Assembly: GCA_902806565.1 (NCBI GenBank) | Contig: CADCXA010000025.1 | Coordinates: 2,976,001 to 3,040,000 of the forward strand | Direction: 5' to 3' | Length of the DNA stretch: 64,000 nucleotides | DNA from: Hypoxylon rubiginosum | Taxonomy: Eukaryota > Ascomycota > Sordariomycetes > Xylariales > Hypoxylaceae | Part shown: in pieces, positions 48,357-57,428 of the stretch | Position numbering within the stretch: the stretch's first letter is position 1 | Layout: the number at the start of each line of letters is the position of its first letter | The notes under the pieces: model-generated | The model's input: the letters and a program-made list of their open reading frames with translations, nothing else | The model's database searches: none | What the model was told of the DNA's origin: nothing | Made by a program: the position numbers and the translations under genes

Positions 48357-49031
48357 GATGGAGGAGGGTATGATAGCTGAACAAGACAACCGAGGTGTTG
48401 AAGAGAAGGATCGGCTGTTGGATCTAGATAGGCGCGTATGGGTATGTAAGACTGCACGTGTATTTGTAGGTTTTAGAAATGGCCCAGGCTGGCAGCGCTG
48501 ATGGAAGCGGAACCGGGGAAGAGACTGATGCAGAGGCCGGTGCAAGTGGTGTTGGACCTGTCGATGGTATTGGTGGTATTGGTGGTATGAGTGTCGGTGG
48601 GGTCTAGATCTAGATTGATGTTGCGAACTGAGAGCTAGGAATCTGACGGAATTGGCAGGTGTCCAAGTCAAAGATCGACAAGGTGTGAATGTCTTGTGAC
48701 TTTGAGCCAATGGCTTGAAAAAGCAATCAATTCGTTCGGATGATGGCCAGGCCGTAGAGTGTCTTGTAGATTGTTTTGAGAGAGATGCAGAAAGTCTGCT
48801 GCAAGCTGTAGTCGCAGTCGCAGTCGTAGTCGCAGTCGTAGCACCAACATTCGAATATGAGCAGCTTAGAGTTACAGCACCCAGAGCATCCCTCGGATTA
48901 CCCCTCCAGCTTCTAGCGCCTATAATGCCTGTGCCCCTCCTTGCAGTGCCGCTCGGAAGATTCCTTATAACGGTGGCCCCAGATCTAGGGACCATACATC
49001 GGCCAATGATATGTGCCGAGGCAGATGCCAT
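48357..49031 (-). other. In-frame N-terminal extension of the aminopeptidase, possible mitochondrial leader
   Basis: This stretch has 225 codons without a stop, reading into the aminopeptidase from an ATG at 49031. It includes an Arg/Ser segment typical of mitochondrial presequences near its end, a His-rich segment, and a Thr/Ala run coded by a CGACTG-like repeat (48808-48842). It may be a real leader, or partly an intron joining a short first exon. Confidence 0.5.
48808..48842. repeat. GTCGCA/GTCGTA hexamer repeat
   Basis: About six imperfect hexamer units lie inside the open extension upstream of the aminopeptidase. Confidence 0.75.
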
Positions 49032-49817
49032 TTTCGGCTAGGTCGGACTATCCGGAGTGCCTTCTTGGCAGCTAACTTGGGTAAGTCGGATACGAGCACG
49101 AGGATTGTACTTACACTAAGCTTAAGTCTCATTTGATGATATAAAATAAAAACACAGAAAATTACTCGATGCGATATAATGTTGATAACGACATAGTAGG
49201 AATTAAGCAAGATGATTGTGACATATGAGTGGATGTTATGAGTATTAGTTAAGCCGTAAATACCTAGGAGATAGACATTAAGAAGGTAGGGCAACAGAGA
49301 CACAGAACACTCTGCAACTAAGCTAGAGTTGAGAAAAACTGTTTTCAATTGAAATACAAACAGCTTCCTATCTTAGCTAAGAACCAGATAAGTAGCCGTG
49401 AAAGTGGATGAAGGTAAGGGAGATCAACTGCGAAACTATGCCGATGAGGAGGTAGGTAACGTAACAAGTTGAGATGGGATGAAGATCGAATTCGATGGAG
49501 ATGGGACAAAGTCTTAAGAGATTAGATAAAATTTAACATAATAGCTCGTTAGATCGATTTACCGGTTAGTTACATGCATAGCTTCCTTGGATATGGCGCT
49601 AGTCGCTAAATGAGAGTATTAGTAACGCTAGTCATTAAACGAGAATATCAACATCCGCTTGTACTACGTCATGTAAGTACTGTATTATTCTCCCTCTTAA
49701 AACATACACCTCTTCATAGAACAGTTCGCATCAGAACGAGTATTCACGACAGTCAATTTGAAAGACCGTAGGATCAACAGCTCTTTAAGTCTTCATCGTC
49801 TATCTAGATACCTAACA
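49032..49817. promoter_or_regulatory. Shared upstream region of the aminopeptidase and APC10 genes
   Basis: The two genes diverge from here, so both promoters are expected. The sequence is AT-rich, with a 14-nt near-repeat around TAGTCGCTAAATGAGAG and TAGTCATTAAACGAGA (about 49608-49644). No gene is seen. Confidence 0.45.
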
Positions 49818-51407
49818 ATGGATCCCCAAGACGTCGGTAGTAGTGGTGGAACGGCCAGAAACCAAACGACTCTCCGCCAGCAGCAGGAGGAGTTCCGTCG
49901 CCGTCTGATGCGGCCCGGCCGTGTGTCCCGGGGCTCAGAGATCCACGCCGGAGACCCGGTTCGTATCCGGGACGCTGACACCACCGATCTTCTCACTCCC
50001 GCAAATAGCGGAGCTCGCCCTGACTTGGAATGGGCCGGAGCCTTCCACACACCTCAAGGTCAGTTTCAATTTTCAATTTTACATGCAGTTTTGCATCTGC
50101 ATCTTCCCTTCAAATCTCAACCCTCAACCCTCAACCTCAACCCTCTCCAGAAGTGTTCCTTCAATCCCCTCGAGTGCCTTCTTTCTAGTCCTAGTCCACC
50201 AAGTCTACTCCACCAAGTCTATTCCACCAAGTCTATTCTACCTGCTATGGCACCTCCCGGATTCGGAGGTAGACGCTCGACCACGCTCCAGCCTGGCTTG
50301 GGTGCGTCGTCGGCGGCTACTAATGATTATGCATGGCGCCAGCTAATCCGTGGTCCCCGCGACTTTGCCATTGCAGAGGATCAAAGTATACCCTCGCCAG
50401 GTTCTGTCATTTCTTCTGTTCACTTATCTAATGATGACATAGCCGAACTTGAGGCAACTATTTTCGAGGCAGTCGCTCGCAATGCAGCTGTTCCCGATTC
50501 AGAGGCTAGAGACAATACGGAAGAGGTCGAGTCTATCGATTCTCTCGAGTCTATTTCAGACTATGATGACGGTCATGACGGTACCGCCCTGGATGATGAA
50601 GGCGGCGAGGCAAACGGAGAGGATCAAGGCGAAGATGAGGAAGACGGTCCCGAGCAACAGCCTCCCTTTGACCCCTCCGCAGTCGGCTTGAAGGAGATCA
50701 GCAACCTTGCTAGCTTCACGGTCAGCAGCTACAAGCCTGGCTGCGGTGTCAAGGAGCTTCGAGACGACGACGTCAACCAATTCTGGCAGTAAGACTCAAA
50801 TTGCTTCTACATACGTAATACCTGGCAAGCTAACGTGTTACTACCTAGGTCTGATGGACCGCAGCCTCATCGACTGAACATCCACTTCATCAAGCGCGTG
50901 GAGATTCGTGCGCTTAGACTGTACTTGGACTATGAGCTCGACGAGAGCTACACTCCGACCAAGCTTGAGATCACCGCCGGTTTTAGCCCCAACATGACCA
51001 TCCCGTACACCACCATGGAGCTAAGCGCGCCCAAGGGCTGGATCGATGTGCCCATCGCCGGAGCTGGCGGCGGACCGGACGGCAACTCTCTCTGCTGCTG
51101 GTTCGTCCGCGTTATCGTGCTCGAGAATCACCAGAACGGCAAGGATACTCACATCCGCGGAGTCAAGGTCTATGCGCTGGACGACACCGCAGACACGGCC
51201 GAGAACAACCCCATCGAAGACATGGTTGAGGCCATGGACAACGCCCGTGACAGAATTGCGGAGATGGACATCCACGACCACGACCACGAGGCGCTAACGA
51301 AGCTCACCGCCGATAAGCAGCAGCGAAAGGCGACCGCGAAGAAGTACACTCCTGGCGACGGTGGTCTGACCATCCCTGACTTCATGCGAGAGCCCGAGCT
51401 TCGTTGA
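49818..51407 (+). CDS. APC10: Anaphase-promoting complex subunit 10 (DOC domain)
   Basis: Coding runs from 49818 to 50788 and from 50849 to 51407, joined in phase by a 60-nt intron. APC10/Doc1 helps the APC/C hold D-box substrates during mitosis. The DOC domain opens with GLKEISNLASFTVSSYKPGC and crosses the splice at VNQFWQSDGPQPHRLNIHF, then RVEIRALRLYLDYELDESYT and HIRGVKVYAL. The N-terminal 280 residues are poorly conserved, with an acidic stretch before the DOC domain. Between about 50061 and 50260 the frame stays open but is pyrimidine-rich with a 15-bp triplicate. A donor at 50061 (GTCAGT) suggests an intron whose length is a multiple of three, so its acceptor is uncertain. ATG 49818 was chosen over the in-frame 49758, which has a less plausible N-terminus. 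Confidence 0.92.
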
Positions 51408-52088
51408 AGATATCCATCGGTTCCAACTTCAGCCTCGAGGCAGGTTTGCAGGTTTTAAGTCACGGAGGCGTTCTGGAAAACCGGTTGGTCGTTAAGATAC
51501 CCAAAGGCTTTGATTTTTCTGTTGTTGCAAAAACTATCATGCCCGTCCCTTACGGACGAGGCAAAATGATTCGAATCTCGAATCTCGAATCTTCAATCAT
51601 CGAATCTTCAATCATCGAATCGTCAGGTAGCCCTACCAGACAAGAGAGATTGAAGACTAGTGAATAATACTATTGAGACAATTAACGGTCCCCTACTTTC
51701 GTGAAAGAAACATGTCACTCCTAATAACAACCAAAAGGATGCTATATCTCTAGAAGCTTGTCTATAATTCTGTTCTAAGCGTTAGAGTTCAGGGGTTGCA
51801 GGCCGGGGCCGGGATCTCCACCTACGGGCTCAGGGGTCCTGCGGGTTTAGCCGCTAGCCAAGCCATGGAAGCTCCGAAGCTCCTCCCCCCCTTCCCCCAC
51901 TCTCCCGTAGCTATCCATCCAGCTCTGATTATCTTCCACCCTCACATACAACACCGATAAACGTCACGTTAGCGATATACCTAATCCTAGTGATGTTTCG
52001 CACCGCTCGTATATAGCAAAGAAAGCGTGAGCGCCTGCTCCCCTCTCATCCTCGCAGAATCCTGCTCGCCCTGTCAACCACCCGCGCA
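51408..52088. other. Intergenic region
   Basis: It includes a short repeat of CGAATCTTCAATCAT-like units (51573-51625). It is probably the APC10 3' end and the promoter of the next gene. Confidence 0.4.
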
Positions 52089-53096
52089 ATGTCTTCGTCC
52101 CACGCAGTCGGCGGCGCCCAAAACGATGGGCCGCCACCGCTCGTCTCCCGCTTCGCGAGAGCTCTTGAGGACTACCAGAGATCCGATCGGACCTTCCAAG
52201 TCCTAAGCACGATTCGTCCTGACTCTTCCTCTCTCAAAGCGCAAGCGCCGCCGGTCCCTCCCTCGGCGATCCTCGTCCTCGACTCGTCCTTCAACCCGCC
52301 GACCCTCGCGCACAAGCGCATGGCGCTGTCGGCGCTAATCGAGGACGGGCGGGCGGGTAGTAGTAGTGGTGGTGGTAGCAGCAAAGGCCGAAAACCGCGG
52401 ATCCTGCTCCTCCTCGCCATCAACAACGCCGACAAGGCGCCCAAGCCCGCCGCCTTCCCGCAGCGGCTGGCCATGATGCAGATCTTCGGGGCCGAGCTGC
52501 TGTCCGACGTCATCGCGGCCGCAGGTCGGCACGGAGACGACGGCAGGTACGGGTGCGCGGGCGTCGACGTCGCCGTCACCACGGAGCCGTACTTCCACGC
52601 CAAGGCCGCGGCCGTCGCGGCGTCGGACTTTTATCGGGGAGGGGCGCCGGCGGAAGGGTCCGGCGAAAAAGAAGAGGAGGCGCCGTCGCCGGAGCAGGTC
52701 TACCTCACCGGGTTCGACACGCTGATCCGCATCTTCGACCCCAAGTACTACGCCAATAACGCCATGGCCCAAGCGCTAGACCCCTTCTTCGCGCGCGCGC
52801 GGCTGCGTGTCGCGACGCGCACGGACGCCGACTGGGGCGACGCCGCGGCGCAGGGTGCGTACCTGGAGCAGCTGCGGCGCGGCGGGGGTTTGGAGCACGT
52901 CGGCGGCAGGGCCGGGTGGGCGGACCGCATCGAGATGGTGGAGGGTCGTAAGGACGGTAGCGAGGAGGTCGTGAGCAGCACCAAGGTGCGGGAGGCGGTG
53001 CTCAGGCGGGACTGGGGGGCGCTGAGGAAGCTGGTTAGCGGGGACGTTGCGGGTTGGATACGGGAGCAGGGGCTGTATGCTGAAGCTTCTGTGTGA
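52089..53096 (+). CDS. Nicotinamide mononucleotide adenylyltransferase-like protein (POF1-like)
   Basis: This is a single exon of 335 residues. The nucleotidyltransferase fold is marked by ILVLDSSFNPPTLAHKRMA (about 62-80), where TLAH is the T/HxxH motif binding ATP phosphates, and by VVSSTKVREAVLRRDW (about 293-308), the SSTxxR motif. QVYLTGFDTLIRIFDPKYY is the central segment common to this group. Relatives include yeast Pof1, which has NMN adenylyltransferase activity (NMN plus ATP to NAD+). Loops carry fungal low-complexity inserts (Gly/Ser at about 90-100, Glu/Pro at about 190-205). There is no targeting signal, so it is probably cytosolic. Confidence 0.88.
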   Translation: MSSSHAVGGAQNDGPPPLVSRFARALEDYQRSDRTFQVLSTIRPDSSSLKAQAPPVPPSAILVLDSSFNPPTLAHKRMALSALIEDGRAGSSSGGGSSKGRKPRILLLLAINNADKAPKPAAFPQRLAMMQIFGAELLSDVIAAAGRHGDDGRYGCAGVDVAVTTEPYFHAKAAAVAASDFYRGGAPAEGSGEKEEEAPSPEQVYLTGFDTLIRIFDPKYYANNAMAQALDPFFARARLRVATRTDADWGDAAAQGAYLEQLRRGGGLEHVGGRAGWADRIEMVEGRKDGSEEVVSSTKVREAVLRRDWGALRKLVSGDVAGWIREQGLYAEASV

Positions 53097-54470
53097 TGAG
53101 AGGAGGTGGGCTGTGATGCTTTGTCTGCTACTTATGTTTCGCGGTTTACTGGGCAGAAGCACCAAACGGAGAAGCGCTCGAGTATCATCGGAGGACTCGA
53201 TGCGAATATTACCGATACTCCAAGTACGGTCTACCGGAGTTAATTCCTTTGCTAGGTACCACAAACTTACGAGCTGTTTGTTAAACATGGCAAGGTCTCG
53301 GACTACTTAGGCCAAGTTTAAGACAGTGATACCGTTGCCCGTCGTCGTAAAAGACGGAGGATGGAAGCAATAGCGTACTCCGGATGCGCATTCCACGCCC
53401 GAGATAAACCAGACGATGATTGATACGCATATGGGTATGCGGGAGGTCGTGGGCTAGTTGTTGAAGGGCTATGAAGCGGTGACAAGTATCTTGGGCGTTT
53501 TCTATTTCCCGCGATATGAAGGTCCTGAGTCAGGAGAATACGAAGCAACGATGAAGATATGACAGCCTTACTGGCCCTCTCGAGTCACGTCGGAGTTGCT
53601 ATTCTCGTGTTATACACGCCGGGGGCTAACAAGAAAGGGATGGGTAAGGGGAATTGGTACAGTGGAGGGGAATAAATCAGGGGCACGAAATTCCCTATGA
53701 AAGAGCTAAGTCTGGTATCACTACTGTAAACCATGCAATGAATCTAACAAATTCTCTATTCTTATAGATGAGATAACTTGGCTAGTGAAATTGTTGCCAA
53801 TGTTGACATTGCTGCTACTATCTAGGAACATGAAATGACATGTAAGTCTTATTGATTCAAAGTCCTCCTTAGTGAGTTCACCATATAGGAGCAGCGACAG
53901 CTACTCCAGTTCGAGGTGGGTGATATTGAGGCCCTCCGCCCCAATCTAGAAAAGCCCAAGCCCATATCCTTATGTGCGTGCCCTATAGCAAAGTTTGTTC
54001 CTATGTACCTGTGCTTTTGCGGCACTCGAAGGTAGATACATCGAGCTTTAGCGATGCCTCGATGAGGTTTCTCGGCGTCCGAGCCCGGCTAACATTCTGG
54101 TCCTCGATACCATCGTTAAAGCAGAACGGATGACATAAGCATTTGTCGGAGGTCTGCCATTGTGATGGGCAATGATCATCTTGTACGCTTTGCGATGAGT
54201 GATGATCATCACGGTGACCCCCGCGGGTATATGCTGGGAGATATGCTCTCCTTCCTTGCGGACTTCCTTCTTGAGAAGGTAGGGTAGGTAGTGGAAGGAG
54301 ATGTAGAGGATACGACTTATGAGGAGGGCGGCGGACTCGACGCTTACTGAAAGCCTCGGGTGGGTGTAGTAGCTGCAACGGCTACAATAGCTTTGCTATG
54401 GTTTTTCGTCCATATTGAATATCAATTTATGTTGGAATGGTATGTCAGTGATTTCTTCCTCGTAGGTATC
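53097..54470. other. Region without a supported gene
   Basis: No recognisable protein in any frame. This begins a gene-poor stretch that reaches 63.3 kb. The minus-strand frame at 54001-54378 has no family resemblance that I can name. Confidence 0.4.
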
Positions 54471-54653
54471 TGTGCGATTGCTCGCATATCCTCCTCGTTG
54501 CCGAGTTCTCGACGGCCTAGGCAAAATCGGGGTTCTTCGATCAGCACTCTGTGCGATGAAGCACCGAATGGGTTTGTTCCAGTTGCGTCACTTGCAATGT
54601 GCGAAATGCCGTAATAACCACCCCCCAGTTATGAGAGTTGATAAAAGGAGATC

Positions 54654-54838
54654 GGCCCCCATGCCTCGGGGAGGCCGCCGGCCGGGCAGGCCTGCTGAAA
54701 GGGCCAAGCCGGCAGCCTCCAAGGAAAGGCGCTGGCACCGGCACCATCCAAGGAAAGGCGCTGGCACCAGCACCTCCCGGAGGGAGGCACTGGCACCGGC
54801 GACCTCCAAAGAGGGGAGCAGAGGCATGGGAGCCAAAG
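54654..54838. repeat. Foldback element copy 1 with minisatellite core
   Basis: The left end GGCCCCCATGCCTCGG (54654-54669) is matched in inverse by GAGGCATGGGAGCC on the right (54821-54834). Between them lie about four imperfect units of roughly 29 bp, with AAGGAAAGGCGCTGGCACC cores. The two ends could pair in a stem. No protein is evident. Confidence 0.65.
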
Positions 54839-55067
54839 ACGATAGGTCAGTGCCTTGACGACGGAGGCGGTACGAGAGATAGTTTCGGTCGCTCGCCTAG
54901 GTACCCTCTCCGTCGCCGAGTTCTTGACAGCCTAGGCAAACCGGCGTATATGGTTCGGCTCGGTTCTGGATGAAGTGCCAAACCAGCTTTCTTGCGATTG
55001 CATCATGGCCATTGCTCGTTCTCTTTGGCGTCTGCCGCCCATTCAGGACAGTTAGCGGGAGGCTGTC

Positions 55068-55232
55068 GGCCCCCATGCCTCGCGGAGACCGCCGGCTAGG
55101 CAAGCCCCCAAGGAGGGACGCCGGCCCCGTAGCCCATCGCCAAGGCCATCGTCAGGGCAGGCGTCCAAGGGCTAGTGGTGGTTGCCGGCGGCCCCCAAGG
55201 AGGGTCGTAGGCGGAGGCATGGGTGCCAAAGA
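55068..55232. repeat. Foldback element copy 2
   Basis: The left end GGCCCCCATGCCTCGCGGAG and the inverted right end GCGGAGGCATGGGTGCCAAA (55211-55230) are related to copies 1 and 3, with a shorter and more diverged core. About 45 bp upstream (TGCCGCCCATTCAGGACAG) is shared with copy 3. Confidence 0.6.
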
Positions 55233-55341
55233 ATGCCTTGGTCAATGGTGTCAGAAATTGACCCGGTTTCATGCGATTTGTCCTGCAGTATGTGATCTCT
55301 TTGACGTCTGCCGCCCACTCAGGACAGCCAGAGGGAGGGCG

Positions 55342-55566
55342 TTGGCCCCCATACCTCGCAGAGGCCACCGGCAGGGCAGGCCTGCTGGAAGCGCCATGCC
55401 GGCAGCCTCCAAGGAAGGGCGCCGGCACCGGCACATTCCAAAGACCAAGGTGAGTTGCCGGCGCCGGCACTATCCAAGGAAAGGCGCTGGCACCAGCACT
55501 TTCCAAAGGGAGGGGCTGGCACCGGCGACCTCCAAGGAGGGGAGCGGAGGCATGGGGGCCAAAGAC
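55342..55566. repeat. Foldback element copy 3
   Basis: The left end TTGGCCCCCATACCTCGC is inverted at GCGGAGGCATGGGGGCCAAA (55544-55563). The core has GGCACCGGCAC-type units as in copy 1. Its right border GGGGCCAAAGACGGTAG resembles that of copy 1. Confidence 0.65.
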
Positions 55567-56435
55567 GGTAGAGTTGGTGCCTTGGTTGACGAAGGCGTCA
55601 CTAGCAGTAGGTGCCGTAGCTTGCCTTCATTTCCCCGTTTGAGAGGATTGCTCCGGGTCTCTAGCCACGGTAGTAGACTAGCAAAGCTTCTCCTGTCTCG
55701 GTGGCCGAGAGGTAACCGCCATAGCAGTATTCTGCTATTTAGCCCATCGGCTATTCGCCTCCTGGCTCTAGGAAATCAAGCATCTTTCGTCTTGTTTTCC
55801 CCGCCACCTGAGAGTAGAATCACGAATAGAGGTGAGCTGAAAGCGTCAGTTTGCTTCTGCTTTTTAAGAGCGGTCATCTTACCACCGATCCATCCGTATT
55901 GAGGACTTAGGATGTTAAGAAAGTCCGAGGATATCAATACTCAAGAGAGTACATGTATGGCAAGAGCCGAAGATTTCTTGGGAAGTGAACCCACTCTCTT
56001 CGCACTCGCCATGTCCTCTCTTGAGTATTGAGCAGTACCTATTCCCAGGGAGATACCATCCACATCGATACCTCTTTTCAATGCCAGACTCCAGAGTCCT
56101 TGGACAAGGTTATTCCGCGCTGGAAGTCGAACAATGTGCCTGGTAGCGCCAACATATCTGTCGAGATGACTTAGCAGTATCTCGCCAGTTAGAAAGGCAT
56201 CGATGCTGCTCGCGTCCGGTCGGAGATCTGCTGCGCTGGATGCAGGGAAGCGGCGTCGCTGTAGGCGATTGAAGGCTGTGAAGCTATGAAGCTTTTATCA
56301 CTTGCTCGCACCGCTAAGCATACGAGATTTGTTGGACCCCAGCCGCCTGCGAGAGGACTTGAGAGGATCCCCTCCAATATCCCTATGTCCCGGGGTGAGT
56401 TCTAACTCTCCTTAGGAGTTGACATAACTCTTCGC

Positions 56436-56526
56436 GCAAGACCGGCAGAAGTCATGCTTGCACCTGGATCGAATTGCTTCCCTTGCAGCCTCATCGCAAA
56501 TGCAGCATGACTTCTGCCGGTCTTGC
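56436..56526. repeat. Perfect 22-bp inverted repeat
   Basis: The arms at 56436-56457 and 56505-56526 are exact reverse complements (the arm begins GCAAGACCGGCAGAAGTCAT), separated by 47 bp. It could be a foldback end, a small MITE-like element, or a target site. Confidence 0.9.
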
Positions 56527-57110
56527 CCACTCTCGCCGGTCTTCTTCAGGATCAAATCAGGATGATCTGGTACCCGGCGCATCTGCATGATTAATCCAAA
56601 GATGTTTGCGTAGTTGTTTAGTAGAACATCTTAGTCTACGCAAGTGTCGAACTTGCGCTAACTGTTGGTCATGATGGTTAAATCAGATGTATGAGGATGG
56701 CCATTGCGTAATCGTATATGATTCTCGTCCATCTTTGAATTCCGCATGTCTTCGAAGGGTAGAGGGTTAGTTGCCCGTCCCCCCTAGGCGTACCGTTCGT
56801 TCAAGTGCCCCTTAACCAAGCCAAGGTGAACTGTTTATGGTTAAGGGGGTTCTCAAATAGTTTCAGAATATTTGGGTCTCGTATATGTAATGGTATTCGA
56901 AGGTCGAATTCTGTGCGGAGGACTAGGATATGATTGTGTTCGCAGTGTTTGGGCGAGCTCGAAGGTGTTGAGGGAACGTGAGAAGACCACCAGCGAACGA
57001 CTAAGTACTAAGGAAATTAGTTTCGTTCAAGAAATATAAAAATTGATGCAATCGCCGTACAATTGAAGTGTCTCTAGAACACGTGTGGAGCAAACCAGTA
57101 GTTCTTGAGC

Positions 57111-57154
57111 GACAAGTGACTTATGTGCTGCCTTCGGCACATAAGTCACTTGTC
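57111..57154. repeat. Perfect 18-bp hairpin
   Basis: The arms GACAAGTGACTTATGTGC and its exact complement (57137-57154) are separated by 8 bp. The hairpin stands 50 bp left of the RAD7-like fragment. It could be a transposon end or a relic of an insertion. Confidence 0.9.
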
Positions 57155-57206
57155 CTTCTTGTCTCATATTAGATGAGGTGCCTCTTGGGTATATGGTTTA
57201 CCCTCA

Positions 57207-57428
57207 TCAGCGAGGTCGAGCCAGCCGCCGTCTTTTACGACAGCAGTCATTATGCTGTAGTAGCTTAGGACAGCATCGGAAAATCGACCCAACGACAAGA
57301 TCTGTTACCTCCTCGCAGAAGCTGATCTCTATGTCTAACAGCTCAGGATACGCCTTGTCGGCTGAGAATGCGTCCTCGAATGCCTCTGCGGCAATATGTC
57401 TGCAGTCGTGTACAGAGTACTGGTTCAA
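57207..57428 (-). pseudogene. Fragment of a RAD7-like leucine-rich-repeat protein
   Basis: On the minus strand about 50 residues read like the C-terminal leucine-rich repeats of fungal Rad7 or a related LRR protein: HDCRHIAAEAFEDAF, then PELLDIEISFCEEVTDLVVG and SIFRCCPKL. Rad7 works with Rad16 in global-genome nucleotide excision repair. The match breaks off on both sides: after CCPKL the sequence becomes basic and stops, and no coding sequence continues upstream. I see it as a truncated copy. The identification is from memory of the family and is moderate. Confidence 0.5.

Larger units (their letters stand above)
55567..57206. other. Region without a supported gene, with two inverted repeats
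   Basis: No recognisable coding sequence. It contains the 22-bp inverted repeat at 56436-56526 and the hairpin at 57111-57154, listed separately. Confidence 0.4.

Noticed and set aside
55691..55780. tRNA-like start (GTCTCGGTGGCCGAGAGGTAACCGC)
   Set aside because: It resembles a Ser/Leu tRNA D-arm, but no T-arm (GGTTCGANNCC) or matching acceptor stem follows.
54970..55902. Open frame of 310 codons over the repeat elements
   Set aside because: Its sequence is a translation of GC-rich repeats with Arg/Gly/Pro runs, and it matches no protein type.
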